Origin: CAIYOL01 sp049508795
GTDB taxonomy: Bacteria > Planctomycetota > Phycisphaerae > Sedimentisphaerales > Anaerobacaceae
DNA: 64,000 bases
Assembly: GCA_049508795.1 (NCBI GenBank)
Contig: JBELAN010000011.1
Span: 1 to 64,000, forward strand
Reading direction: 5' to 3'
The notes beneath the pieces were generated by a model. It worked only from the letters and a program-made list of their open reading frames with translations, made no database searches and was not told where the DNA came from. Shown here piece after piece: positions 23,136 to 32,762 of the stretch. The first letter of the stretch is position 1. Each line of letters starts with the position of its first letter. The translations under genes and the position numbers were made by a program.

Positions 23136-24860
23136 TCAGTCTTTTATCGTGATAGTGCCATCGGCGGAGATGGAAATTTGCTTTTGAAGACCTTTGGCGG
23201 ATACAAAGCGGTATTGGTCCGGCCCTTTTAATACTACTGTGCTTTTATCTGAAACTATTTCGATATTTTGAGCGGGATTTCTCTGACGTATTACGTTAGC
23301 TAATAGGAAGGCCTTTTCTAAGCCATCACCGGTTTTATAATTTGCCACTTCGTCCGGCTGGGCAAGACGTTTGCCGTCATAAATCGAATCATTATTTATC
23401 TGATTGAGCCAGGTGAGAACCTGCTCAAGCGACATAGAATCCACCATTTGGATTGAGACGGGGTTACGCTCCACCGCCGCCTTGATAAAGGGAACCCAGT
23501 CGCAAGTTTCCATATCGCGATAAGCATAAAAGGCGAGGTCTGCTGTTGTATTGGTCTGACGTACTTGCCGGAGATAGTCAATTATCTGTTCTCTGGAACA
23601 ATCTACGGGAATTTTAATCGGTTCTGCGGGTATGAAATTTTTGTCTGAAGAGGGGAGCTTAGCTTCGATGTAGATAAAGTCTGCCAGCTCGTCAACAAAC
23701 TTTTGTGCATCGGGGAAAACCTGCTCAAGGAAACTTCTTAAAGCCGTTTTGCCTGCTGGATTTCTCAGGTCAGGCTTTTGCTTCTGCAGAAAATTATCGA
23801 GCTTGTCACAGCGAATTCTGCCGGGTAATTCGTATGGGGCGAAATCCTCATCGGAAACTTCGGCAAGCAGCTTGTCGTGAGTTTTGCAGGCGATTTTATA
23901 ATCGCTGTTGTGCTCGTAATTAAAGAGGGCCTCGGCCTTTAAAAAATTCGGCTTGCTGTGACAATCGCGGCAAAGCTGAAAGAACTTTTGGTATTCCTCG
24001 CGGCTTCTTAAAAAACTTGCAAAGACCTCAAGAGTCAATTCTGCTGAAAGATACGAACCGAGTTTTTGGGTAAAACCCTGATAAAGCCGTTTATCTATTG
24101 TGGCATCTTTATATAAGCAGTGCACATAGCCGGAAGGGTGGGCGACAATTGTTACATTTTCATTGCGCAACGCCCGCTGAGCTTTATTGGATATAGCGGT
24201 GCCGTTAAACCACATCGTTTTCGTAACCAGTCTTCTATTATTGGTGAGCATTCCATCTTGTAAACAGATGAAATTCTGCGAATGAAGGGGCGTGAGTATC
24301 ATATAGATATCTTCGAGAGGTATTCCGCAGACTATAAAGGCGGCGGCGACGTAAAGTGCGGCAAGGGACACACATTCGCCTGCCGCTGTTTTGTAACCTT
24401 CTTTGAGGCGAAAAGCGTTCATCGCCTCGACTGTTTCCGTCTTCCAGTAGGGGATAACGTCGCTATCGTATTTATCCAGGCCGAAGTGTTTGCGAATGTC
24501 AACGTCAAAATAATAACTATCGCCGTGATAGCCGAAAAGTGCGTTGCTTTCAGCTATTATCTCGGGAGGTATGAAGTCCGCAAATCGCTTAATCTCTTTG
24601 TCTTTATTAGTGAGTCCCCATGTTTCAAGGTCGAGGTTGAAATCATATTCATCCATTATAAACTGTCTAAGGCGCATCAATTTTCTGTAGCTGCTTTTGC
24701 CATCGAGTTTTTTGAAGCAATCAAGCTCTCGCCACTGCCAGATAACCGGGCTGATAACATCAGCCAGCACCAGGCTGAACATCAGCTCCGGGAAGACAAA
24801 GATTTCCATATCCGAAAGCGTTATTGCGGAACTGTATTTTTCCAATTGCTGCGGATTCAT
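23136..24860 (-). CDS. transglutaminase-like protein, end of the Cus operon
   Basis: 574 residues, no signal peptide and no membrane segment. A stretch at 159-205 (GECVSLAALYVAAA, then ILTPLHSQNF and LQDG) looks like a transglutaminase/cysteine-protease core with candidate Cys163, His193 and Asp202. Near residue 510 a second segment (TGDGLEKAFLLANVIRQRNP) has the same shape but lacks the Cys. The middle (about 280-390) holds a CRDCH motif. I do not recognise the family. It begins 28 bases after cusA and so appears co-transcribed with the metal efflux genes. Function unknown. Confidence 0.65.
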   Translation of the reverse strand: MNPQQLEKYSSAITLSDMEIFVFPELMFSLVLADVISPVIWQWRELDCFKKLDGKSSYRKLMRLRQFIMDEYDFNLDLETWGLTNKDKEIKRFADFIPPEIIAESNALFGYHGDSYYFDVDIRKHFGLDKYDSDVIPYWKTETVEAMNAFRLKEGYKTAAGECVSLAALYVAAAFIVCGIPLEDIYMILTPLHSQNFICLQDGMLTNNRRLVTKTMWFNGTAISNKAQRALRNENVTIVAHPSGYVHCLYKDATIDKRLYQGFTQKLGSYLSAELTLEVFASFLRSREEYQKFFQLCRDCHSKPNFLKAEALFNYEHNSDYKIACKTHDKLLAEVSDEDFAPYELPGRIRCDKLDNFLQKQKPDLRNPAGKTALRSFLEQVFPDAQKFVDELADFIYIEAKLPSSDKNFIPAEPIKIPVDCSREQIIDYLRQVRQTNTTADLAFYAYRDMETCDWVPFIKAAVERNPVSIQMVDSMSLEQVLTWLNQINNDSIYDGKRLAQPDEVANYKTGDGLEKAFLLANVIRQRNPAQNIEIVSDKSTVVLKGPDQYRFVSAKGLQKQISISADGTITIKD

Positions 24861-24888
24861 TTTGCACCGGCCTCAAGTTATTCTGAAA

Positions 24889-27800
24889 CTATTTTTCCAT
24901 CCTGTAGATTCCTCGCTGTTTCCAGATTGCATACAACGGCGGATAGACAAGCAGTTCGAGTATGAAACTGGTAAGGATACCGCCAATCATGGGCGCTGCT
25001 ATGCGTTTCATCATATCCGCGCCGGTACCCATCGACCACATAATCGGAATAAGGCCCATAAACATCGCCATAACCGTCATCATCTTCGGTCGAATCCTCT
25101 TTACCGCGCCGTGAATGATGGCTTCTTTCAAATCGGCAAATGTTTTCATTCTTCCCTGCGAGACCATATCATTGAAAGAGAGGTCCAGAAACAGCAGCAT
25201 AAAGACGCCGGTTTCGGCATCAAGCCCCATCAGGGCTATCATCCCGACCCAGACCGCTATCGAGATATTGTAACCAAGAATATACAGCAGCCAAATCGCC
25301 CCAATTAGAGAAAACGGCACCGCAAGCATTACAATGCCTGTTTTGACGATGCTCCTTGTGTTAGCGTAGAGCAGTATGAATATTATTAAGAGCGCCAGAG
25401 GCACAATGACTTTTAATCGCTCTTTCACCCTAAGCATATTTTCAAATTGGCCGCTCCATTGCAGGGCGTAACCCGCCGGTAATTGCAGTTGCGCGGCGAC
25501 CGCCTTTTTTGCCTGGGTAACGTAACCGCCGATGTCTATGTCCGCCATATCCACGTAAACGTAGCCGGCTAACATCCCGTTCTCCTCACGTATCATCGAA
25601 GGCCCCAGAGATACGCTGATATCTGCAAGCTCACCCAGTGGTATCTGTGCTCCTGACACTGTCGGGACCAGGACCCGCTGCAGTTTCTCCAGGTCGTCTC
25701 GGTAGTCGCGGGCGTACCGCACGTTTACGCTGTAACGCTCAGTTCCCTGGATTGCGGTGGTTACATTCTCACCGCCGATGGCGGACATTATGATGTCTTC
25801 GGCGTCTTGTATGCTCAACCCGTATCGTGCGAGCTGCTCTCGCTTAAGATTGAAATCCACAAAGTATCCACCCGATACCCGCTCGGCATATACGCTACGA
25901 GTGCCGGCCAATGGTTTGATAATTTGCTCGAGCTGTGTCCCGATTTTTTCAATTTCGCCGAGGTCTGCACCGAGTATTTTAATGCCCACCGGCGTCCGCA
26001 CGCCGGTCGTGAGCATATCGATTCTCGCTTTTATGGGCATCGTCCAGGCGTTTGTGACGCCCGGTATCTGCATTTTGGCGTTCATTTCATCAATCAGTTT
26101 TTCCCAAGACAAGCCTTTGCGCCAATAGCGTTTGTCTTTGAGAACTACCGTTGTCTCCATCATCGAAAAAGGCGCCGGGTCGGTCGATGTATTTGCACGA
26201 CCTGCCTTGCCGAATACACGCTCAACCTCAGGGAAGGTTTTTAGAATCTTGTCCTGCACCTGCAGAAGGTTTGCTGCCTCGGTAACGGATATTCCGGGCA
26301 GGGTCGTAGGCATATAAAGAATGGTACCCTCGTTCAAGGGGGGCATAAACTCTGAGCCAAGGTGGAAATATACTGGCACTGTTATAGCCATCAGGGTTAT
26401 AGCACAAATGATGGTCAGTCTGCGATGCCCAAGAACAAAATTGCAGGCCGGCTCATACACCGCAAACAGTACCCTGCTTACCGGATGTTGTTCTTCGGGG
26501 TAGTATTTGCCGACGGTGACGGCATTGTACAGCTTTGACAGCCACGCGGGCTTGAAATGATGATAATCCATTCGCGCAAAAAGCATCCGAACAGCTGGGT
26601 CGAGGGTTATCGCCAGAATAGCGGCAATGGCCATTGCGAGGTTTTGGCTGTATGCCATTGGTTTGAACAGTCGGCCTTCCTGGTCAACAAGCGTGAATAC
26701 CGGCAAAAACGCAACCGCTATCACCAACAACGAAAAGAATACCGAAGGCCCGACCTCCTTTAAGGCATTTAGCCGCACAATATGAAAATCGCCCTTGCGT
26801 CCGCCTGCCTCCCACAATTGCAGTTTTTTATATGCGTTCTCGACTTCCACAATAGCGCCATCGACCAGCACGCCTATGGATATGGCGATGCCCGAGAGCG
26901 ACATAATGTTGGAAGTCAGCCGGATGCCGAACATCGGGATAAAAGACAGCACCACCGCGATGGGTATCGTAACTATCGGGACGATTGCCGAGGGGAAATG
27001 CCACAAGAAAAGTAGTATAACCATACTGACAATAATCATTTCCTCGATGAGCTGATGTTTGAGAGTATCAATCGACCGCTTAATAAGCTCTGAGCGGTCG
27101 TATGTGGTGACCAGCTCAACGCCTTTCGGCAATGACGGCTTTATCTCCTCGATTTTGGCCTTGACGCGATTTATTACGTTAAGGGCGTTTTCTCCCTGTC
27201 GCATTATCACGATTCCGCCGACCGTGTCCCCCTCGCCGTCGAGGTCCGCTATTCCTCGGCGTATATCGGGGCCCAGCACAACATCGGCAACACTCCTTAT
27301 CAATATAGGCGTCCCCTGGTCATCAGTGCCGATAACGGTGTTTTCAAGGTCTTGTGGCGATTTGATATATCCTTTGGCGCGAATCATATATTCGGTGCCA
27401 GACATTTCCAGCAGCCTAGCGCCGATGTCGTTGTTGCTTTGTCTTACGGCCTCAACAACCTTCGTAAGAGGGATATTATACGAGAGCAATGCGTTGGGGT
27501 TGACGTTGACCTGATACTGTTTTTGAAAGCCGCCGACTGTGGCAACTTCCGCAACGCCCGGCACGCTTTGCAGCCAGTACCGCAGGTGCCAATCCTGAAA
27601 ACTTCGCAAATCAGAAAGGTCGTTTTGGCCCGACTTGTCCACCAGCGCGTATTGATAGACCCAGCCGACGCTTGTGGCATCGGGGCCGATTTCGGTTTGC
27701 ACGCCCTGCGGCAGCCGGGCCGTAATCTTGCTCATATATTCAACTACCCGGCTGCGTGCCCAGTAGATGTCCGTTCCATCCTCGAAGATTATGTAAACGT

Positions 27801-28071
27801 ATGAAAACCCGAAATCCGAAAAGCCGCGAATCGCCTTGACCCTCGGGGCACCAAGCATAGCTGTTACTATCGGATACGTAACCTGCTGGTCCACAATGTC
27901 GGGGGACCTGTCCCACTGCGAATAAATTATCACCTGCGTGTCGGACAAATCAGGGATGGCATCCAGCGGTATTCTTCGTATGCAATACACGGCGCCGATT
28001 ATCGCCGCTACTGCAAAGAATATGACGATAAACCTGTTCCTCGCAGAAAACTCTATTATCCTGTGAATCAT
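24889..28071 (-). CDS. cusA: heavy-metal RND efflux pump, CusA/CzcA family
   Basis: 1060 residues with the RND layout: one N-terminal helix, a large periplasmic loop, six helices with LVDGAIVEVENAYKKL, a second large loop, and a final helix bundle. The segment TMPIKARIDMLTTGVRTPVGIK matches the copper/silver CusA subtype more than CzcA. It is the inner-membrane engine driven by proton import. The adaptor, a YHS lipoprotein and an outer-membrane channel precede it in the same operon. Metal choice (Cu/Ag) is inferred from the subtype and the CusB heavy-metal domains. Confidence 0.93.
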   Translation of the reverse strand: MIHRIIEFSARNRFIVIFFAVAAIIGAVYCIRRIPLDAIPDLSDTQVIIYSQWDRSPDIVDQQVTYPIVTAMLGAPRVKAIRGFSDFGFSYVYIIFEDGTDIYWARSRVVEYMSKITARLPQGVQTEIGPDATSVGWVYQYALVDKSGQNDLSDLRSFQDWHLRYWLQSVPGVAEVATVGGFQKQYQVNVNPNALLSYNIPLTKVVEAVRQSNNDIGARLLEMSGTEYMIRAKGYIKSPQDLENTVIGTDDQGTPILIRSVADVVLGPDIRRGIADLDGEGDTVGGIVIMRQGENALNVINRVKAKIEEIKPSLPKGVELVTTYDRSELIKRSIDTLKHQLIEEMIIVSMVILLFLWHFPSAIVPIVTIPIAVVLSFIPMFGIRLTSNIMSLSGIAISIGVLVDGAIVEVENAYKKLQLWEAGGRKGDFHIVRLNALKEVGPSVFFSLLVIAVAFLPVFTLVDQEGRLFKPMAYSQNLAMAIAAILAITLDPAVRMLFARMDYHHFKPAWLSKLYNAVTVGKYYPEEQHPVSRVLFAVYEPACNFVLGHRRLTIICAITLMAITVPVYFHLGSEFMPPLNEGTILYMPTTLPGISVTEAANLLQVQDKILKTFPEVERVFGKAGRANTSTDPAPFSMMETTVVLKDKRYWRKGLSWEKLIDEMNAKMQIPGVTNAWTMPIKARIDMLTTGVRTPVGIKILGADLGEIEKIGTQLEQIIKPLAGTRSVYAERVSGGYFVDFNLKREQLARYGLSIQDAEDIIMSAIGGENVTTAIQGTERYSVNVRYARDYRDDLEKLQRVLVPTVSGAQIPLGELADISVSLGPSMIREENGMLAGYVYVDMADIDIGGYVTQAKKAVAAQLQLPAGYALQWSGQFENMLRVKERLKVIVPLALLIIFILLYANTRSIVKTGIVMLAVPFSLIGAIWLLYILGYNISIAVWVGMIALMGLDAETGVFMLLFLDLSFNDMVSQGRMKTFADLKEAIIHGAVKRIRPKMMTVMAMFMGLIPIMWSMGTGADMMKRIAAPMIGGILTSFILELLVYPPLYAIWKQRGIYRMEK

Positions 28072-28086
28072 TTGCGAACCGCCGCT

Positions 28087-29262
28087 TTACTTGTTTGGTT
28101 CCGTCACTTGACCGAGGACAGCGTTCAACTTGGACTCCGAATCTATCAGGAAGTTGCCGGAAGTGACGACCTCTTCGTTCTCTGTCAGGCCTCGTAATAC
28201 CTCATAATAATTCTGTGCTTTTACTCCGAGCGTTACAGTCCTTGACTCAAAGTGTCCGTTTGCATCGGCAACAAATACAATGTCCCGTGTTCCGGCGTGC
28301 ATCACCGCCTCTTCGGGGACCGCGAGTTTCTCGCCGAGGTCGTATTTTACCGCGACGTTGACGAACATCTCAAGTTTGAGCTTGTTCTCGGGATTATCAA
28401 CCAAAGCCCTGACCTTCAGCGTCCGCGTCGCAGTTTCCAGTATTGGGGTAACAGAGATAACCTGTCCCTCGAACATCTGGCCCGGATAGGCAATCGCCCG
28501 AACCTCAACGGACGTTCCTGTCTTTACCAGTCCCGCCTCGTATTCGTAGATAGTTATATACACCCAGACGTTCTTGTCTTCGCTGCTCGGCAGGTAGAGG
28601 TTCTGCTGCGGCCTGCCACGCTTTCCCAGTTCTTCTATTTCCGGCTCGCTCATTCCCATAGCGAGCAGTTTTTGTTTCATAGTCTTAATAAGCGCCGCAG
28701 ATTGTTCCGCTATATAACCCAGTTCGTCTTTGCTTACGGTCCGGCTGCTTTTCATCGCCTGTAGATATTCCTGCTGTGCCGTGAACAGGGCGGGGTCGTA
28801 TGCCACCCTGCCCACCGTCAGGATTTGACCCGACAACTTCCGCTTCTCAACCCTTCCTTTTTTAACTCCGATTAACTGCTGCTTTTCGGGGCTTATGTAA
28901 ATCCCACCTTCGGCTGTTTCCTCTTCATATACCGCCACATAATCCATACCCATCGGGTCCTTCATTGGAACAGGCGAAGTAACTGCGGGGTTCATCGGAT
29001 TGCGATAAAATAGTATTTTTCTTTCCCCGGTTTTCTCCGGCTTTTGCTCCGCCACATGCGGGCTGACGCCCCGCTTCACAAGCGACATACCGCAGATAGC
29101 GCACTCGCCGGGTTTGTCGGACGTGAAGTTCGGATGCATCGGGCAATAGTATAACTCCTTTGCCGTTTTTGGGGCAGAGCCCGAAGAAAAGTGCCGATTT
29201 ACCATAAAAACTCCAACAGCCACCACCAGAATAACAATAGTGATAAGCGTCTTGACTTTCAT
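28087..29262 (-). CDS. cusB: periplasmic adaptor of metal RND pump, CusB type, with heavy-metal-binding domain
   Basis: 391 residues. An N-terminal helix (about 5-23) anchors it. Then comes a heavy-metal-binding domain (YYCPMHPNFTSDKPGECAICGM) and a second Met-rich CusB signature (RNPMNPAVTSPVPMKDPMGM). The rest is the membrane-fusion fold: barrel-sandwich, helical hairpin (about 180-215) and beta-barrel. It links the inner pump and the outer channel and is thought to hand metal to CusA. It lies 15 bases before cusA. The Met and Cys content supports Cu or Ag. Confidence 0.92.
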   Translation of the reverse strand: MKVKTLITIVILVVAVGVFMVNRHFSSGSAPKTAKELYYCPMHPNFTSDKPGECAICGMSLVKRGVSPHVAEQKPEKTGERKILFYRNPMNPAVTSPVPMKDPMGMDYVAVYEEETAEGGIYISPEKQQLIGVKKGRVEKRKLSGQILTVGRVAYDPALFTAQQEYLQAMKSSRTVSKDELGYIAEQSAALIKTMKQKLLAMGMSEPEIEELGKRGRPQQNLYLPSSEDKNVWVYITIYEYEAGLVKTGTSVEVRAIAYPGQMFEGQVISVTPILETATRTLKVRALVDNPENKLKLEMFVNVAVKYDLGEKLAVPEEAVMHAGTRDIVFVADANGHFESRTVTLGVKAQNYYEVLRGLTENEEVVTSGNFLIDSESKLNAVLGQVTEPNK

Positions 29263-29285
29263 TTTTCAACTCCGTCCTGTGGTCT

Positions 29286-29573
29286 TTATTTTGCAAACTG
29301 CGGCAGCTTGGAAATATATTTTCCCGGGTCTTTCTCAAACGCTGTTTTACAGCTCTCCATGCAGAAATAGACCTTCTTACCCTTATATTCAGTGAAAATA
29401 TTTTTGTCTATCTTTTCTCCAGTAACAGGGCAAACCGTCTGCTCGACTTCTGTTGCTGCAGATGCCGCTGCTTTGGGTTTCGCGGGCGCCGGCTGCTCTT
29501 TTTTCTTGCACCCCGTTAGGCCAAGGCCAATCACTACAACTGCTGTTAATAATATTATTTTTCTGAGATTCAT
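29286..29573 (-). CDS. YHS-domain lipoprotein
   Basis: 95 residues. A lipoprotein signal ends in GLTGC (Cys22), then a Lys/Ala/Pro-rich linker, then a YHS domain (CPVTGEKIDKNIFTEYKGKK, then YFCMESC and the FEKDP end). YHS domains bind metals through the CPV and C-x3-C sites. In this operon it probably scavenges or delivers copper or silver outside the inner membrane. It sits between the channel and cusB genes. Confidence 0.88.
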   Translation of the reverse strand: MNLRKIILLTAVVVIGLGLTGCKKKEQPAPAKPKAAASAATEVEQTVCPVTGEKIDKNIFTEYKGKKVYFCMESCKTAFEKDPGKYISKLPQFAK

Positions 29574-29628
29574 TTTCGTTCCCTTTCAAAAATAGGAATA
29601 CGTTCTGTTAAACCACCTTTTCAGACGG

Positions 29629-30900
29629 TCACTTCTGTATTGAATCAAGCTCCGTTCCTGTCAGCATCTCCAATTCAGCCAACTTCTGCCGGTTGTCTAC
29701 CAATGCGCGTTCGTATGACAGGTAATACTCCAGCAGCATCCGCTGCGCATCAATCAAACTCAAAAAGTCCACCATCCCGCTTCTGTACGCTGCCTCCGAC
29801 GCCTGCAGGAGCTCCTTTCCCTTCGGTATAAGCATATCACGATACAGTCGTATCTTTCTTGCGCTGTTCTCATATTCATAATGCGCCGTCGCTGCCTTTG
29901 TTAAAAGCACGTTTTCTGTATCGATCTTTTGCAGTTCAATACCCGCCTTTTGGGCTTGTGCCTGTCGCTGGCCGGCAGAGTAGCTGTCCCGCCATAAAGG
30001 GATATTCATCTGAAACATAAGGGCAACGGCGTCTCGGCCGCTGTTCCCGCCGCTTTTGTCGAATTGCGTCCACTGAACTCCAACGCCTATATCAGGGTAG
30101 AAATTTTTCTTCGCAAGCTCAATTTTGCTCTTCGCGGCCATCGCTTCAAAATCCAGGCCAGCAAGCTCCGGATTTTTCTGAACCAGCAAAGTCATCAACC
30201 GTCCATAGTCCAGAGACGCCGCCTCAAACTTCTGTTGTTTTGGCCACGGCAGATTCGTATCCGGCGGCAAAGTCAGCGTAGTCCTGAGCCGGCTTATCGT
30301 CGGCTCCCGCAACTGGTCAAGCCCACGCAAGACGTCCTCCATTTTTGCTATCTCCACCTGCGCCCGAATCACGTCCGGATGACCTGCTTCCGTAGTCATA
30401 TGCTTCGTCCGCGCAACCTCTTCGAAATGTTTCAGCAGTTCAAGATTTTCTGCCGCTATATCGGTGGCCTTGCCGAGATAAACGTACTCGTAAAATCCAT
30501 CCTTCACTTCCTTGAATAACGCAAGCCGTGCCGCTTGATACTTTTGCTGCGCCGCGTCGGCGCTCTTGGCCGCCGCTTCTGTCCTAGCATCAATCTTGCC
30601 GAACCATGGAAACATCTGCATCACGCCTACCATCTGGTTCATCTGCATATCTGACTGTCGAGTGTAATATCCGTATTGCAACTGGGGGTCAGGCAGGGCT
30701 TTGGCCTGCGGGACCTCCTCTAAAGCCGCCCTCCACTGTTCAAACATAGCCTTCAAATTAGCGGAATTTCGCGATGCATACTGCAGGTAATCCTCAAGTT
30801 TTACTAAATTATTCGCGTCACCTGGCTGCTGTGAACCCCGGACGCTCGGCGTAAACGTAAATATGATAACCCCCACAATCAGGACAGCTTGTTGTTTCAT
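29629..30900 (-). CDS. outer-membrane efflux channel (TolC/CusC family)
   Basis: 423 residues with a signal peptide (VLIVGVIIFTFTPSVRG) and two OEP repeats made of long amphipathic helices (about 45-215 and 225-415). It has PDPQLQYGYYTRQSD in the first repeat and NPELAGLDFEAMAAKSKIEL in the second. It is the trimeric outer-membrane duct of the tripartite pump. It leads the operon: channel, YHS lipoprotein, cusB, cusA, transglutaminase-like gene. It has no lipobox, unlike E. coli CusC. A 77-base gap separates it from the unit upstream. Confidence 0.9.
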   Translation of the reverse strand: MKQQAVLIVGVIIFTFTPSVRGSQQPGDANNLVKLEDYLQYASRNSANLKAMFEQWRAALEEVPQAKALPDPQLQYGYYTRQSDMQMNQMVGVMQMFPWFGKIDARTEAAAKSADAAQQKYQAARLALFKEVKDGFYEYVYLGKATDIAAENLELLKHFEEVARTKHMTTEAGHPDVIRAQVEIAKMEDVLRGLDQLREPTISRLRTTLTLPPDTNLPWPKQQKFEAASLDYGRLMTLLVQKNPELAGLDFEAMAAKSKIELAKKNFYPDIGVGVQWTQFDKSGGNSGRDAVALMFQMNIPLWRDSYSAGQRQAQAQKAGIELQKIDTENVLLTKAATAHYEYENSARKIRLYRDMLIPKGKELLQASEAAYRSGMVDFLSLIDAQRMLLEYYLSYERALVDNRQKLAELEMLTGTELDSIQK

Positions 30901-30977
30901 ATTTGCCCCTTCAAACTGACTGGCACGGTTGTCATTTTACTACACCACCGAGATAACTCCATAAAAAACACATCCAA

Positions 30978-31871
30978 TTATCTGCGAGAGCAGAATTTAA
31001 ACAGCTCACAAAACTCACAGCCGCTGCGGCGTCGGCCTGTGCAGTTGTCCAGTATCCCAATCCTGCTGAGAGCGAAATCATATTTAACAGGGTCGGCCGG
31101 CTCAATTTGAGCGAAACAATCCGTTATTTCTACCGCGGTTGATAAGGAGATTATTTTTCGGTCGTGAAAGCCCAATATTCTGCACAACCTGCCCATATGC
31201 ACATCGACCGGCACAATCAATTTAGCTTTATCAATACGTTTCCACAACCCTGTATCAACCTCATCGTCACGAACCATCCAACGCAGGAAAAGGTTCGATC
31301 TTTTACAGGCACTGCCTCTAACAGGACTGGCCAATAAATATTTCATTCCCCTGCTTACCTTCCGGCCGTTTTGCTCTGAATATATCTCATACAGCGAATC
31401 GCAAAATCTCGATAATGCCGGTAGAATATTCTCATCGTCCTTGTTATATCCCGACAAAAAATGTTTCTCAATACTACCACTCTGCCGCAAAATCTTTTTC
31501 AAAACCGACAATAAATCTGAGATATCCCGACCCGTTGTGAAGCGATGTTTGAAGCTATTAAGCTTTCGCCGCTCGGCTTTATCAAAATTCATCACAAACG
31601 CATAAGGGCTTGTCCCCATTTGGTCAAATAAACCATTTAGATTTTTTTCAATCTGCCGCACCCGCCCATAAGCCAGAACCGCAGCCAGAAGTGCGGCAAT
31701 TTCCATATCCGCCGGCTTAGAATAGTGATACACAAACTGCAGCGGGTCAGGTTTTATAAACCCATAATGGTTGTACCTGTAATACAACTTTTCAAGAACG
31801 GTTTTTATACTCTCCGTCTGTTTTTCTGCGACAAATCGATGCGAACTTGCGGTATTTATTATCACCAGCAT
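30978..31871 (-). CDS. TIGR02757/DUF2400 family protein (HhH-DNA-glycosylase-like)
   Basis: 297 residues from ATG 31871 (an ATG at 31910 would overlap korB). It matches the family often annotated TIGR02757: DPLQFVYHYS, LAYGRVRQIEKNL, RSNLFLRWMVR, VDVHMGRLCRILG, and a C-terminal cysteine set CTGRRRSGCEFCELFKFC that could carry an iron-sulfur cluster as in endonuclease III-like proteins. A DNA-repair role is suspected but unproven. It trails korB by 13 bases. Confidence 0.82.
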   Translation of the reverse strand: MLVIINTASSHRFVAEKQTESIKTVLEKLYYRYNHYGFIKPDPLQFVYHYSKPADMEIAALLAAVLAYGRVRQIEKNLNGLFDQMGTSPYAFVMNFDKAERRKLNSFKHRFTTGRDISDLLSVLKKILRQSGSIEKHFLSGYNKDDENILPALSRFCDSLYEIYSEQNGRKVSRGMKYLLASPVRGSACKRSNLFLRWMVRDDEVDTGLWKRIDKAKLIVPVDVHMGRLCRILGFHDRKIISLSTAVEITDCFAQIEPADPVKYDFALSRIGILDNCTGRRRSGCEFCELFKFCSRR

Positions 31872-31884
31872 AGAATTTCCCCGG

Positions 31885-32754
31885 TCATCCTGTAGTCCGA
31901 AACTTGTCAATCAGAGTTTGCAACCGAGTAAAATCCGGTCCTCTTTCAAATAAGGGGCGATTGTCCTCACGGTATATATCGATGTTGTCTTCAAAGGTGC
32001 TTTTATTGGGATTGATATAGAATATGCCCAGCGGCAGCTTGTCCACTTCGACGGCCCTTTTGAAGGCGGCCACCCTGTCGTGTGGGTCGTGAGAGTCCTC
32101 AAGATAATAGGTGTGCTCCTTGAACCACTGCCAGGTATTCAGCTTGTTGAACGTAACGCAGGGCTGGAATATATCGACCAGGGCATACCCCTTGTGCGTA
32201 ATCGCCTTTTTAAGAATCTCTTTTGTCTGCTCCGCGTCACCTACAAACGCCCTGGCAACGAAGCCGGCATCGAGGGCAATTGCAACGGCAAGGGGATTAA
32301 ATGGTTCGAGGAAGACGCCGGCGACCTGAACAGGGGTTTTGAAGCCAAGCTGGCTCGTCGGCGAGGCCTGTCCTTTCGTCAGACCATAAACCATATTATT
32401 GTGGACGATGTTGGTAATGTTCGGATTTCGCCTGATGGTGTGGATGAAGTGATTACCGCCCTCGCCATACATATCTCCATCGCCGCTTTCGGCAATGACG
32501 GTCATAGAAGGGTTGGCGGCCTTTATAGCGGTGGCAGGCGGCAGGGCACGGCCGTGCAGTCCGTTGAAGAAATGTGTCCTGAAATAATGCGGGATTTTCG
32601 CCGCCTGACCTATACCGGAGACCATTACAAGATTCTCCGGCGCAATATTCAGTTCCGCCAGCGTACGTTTTAGCACATTGAGAATCCCGTAATCGCCGCA
32701 ACCCGGGCACCAAGCGATGTCAATTTCACCTGTATCAAAGACGTGTGCATCCAT
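31885..32754 (-). CDS. korB: 2-oxoacid:ferredoxin oxidoreductase, beta subunit
   Basis: 289 residues. The TPP-binding core is clear: CPGCGDYGIL, GDGDMYGEGGNHFIHT, NNMVYGLTKGQASPT. A cysteine in FQPCVTFN is the expected fourth cluster ligand. With KorA it oxidatively decarboxylates a 2-oxoacid (2-oxoglutarate is the best guess) to acyl-CoA and reduces ferredoxin. Start at ATG 32754 has GAGG at 7 bases; a GTG at 32766 overlaps korA. A separate delta ferredoxin subunit is absent, typical of the KorAB type. Confidence 0.88.
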   Translation of the reverse strand: MDAHVFDTGEIDIAWCPGCGDYGILNVLKRTLAELNIAPENLVMVSGIGQAAKIPHYFRTHFFNGLHGRALPPATAIKAANPSMTVIAESGDGDMYGEGGNHFIHTIRRNPNITNIVHNNMVYGLTKGQASPTSQLGFKTPVQVAGVFLEPFNPLAVAIALDAGFVARAFVGDAEQTKEILKKAITHKGYALVDIFQPCVTFNKLNTWQWFKEHTYYLEDSHDPHDRVAAFKRAVEVDKLPLGIFYINPNKSTFEDNIDIYREDNRPLFERGPDFTRLQTLIDKFRTTG

Positions 32755-32762
32755 AAAAGACC

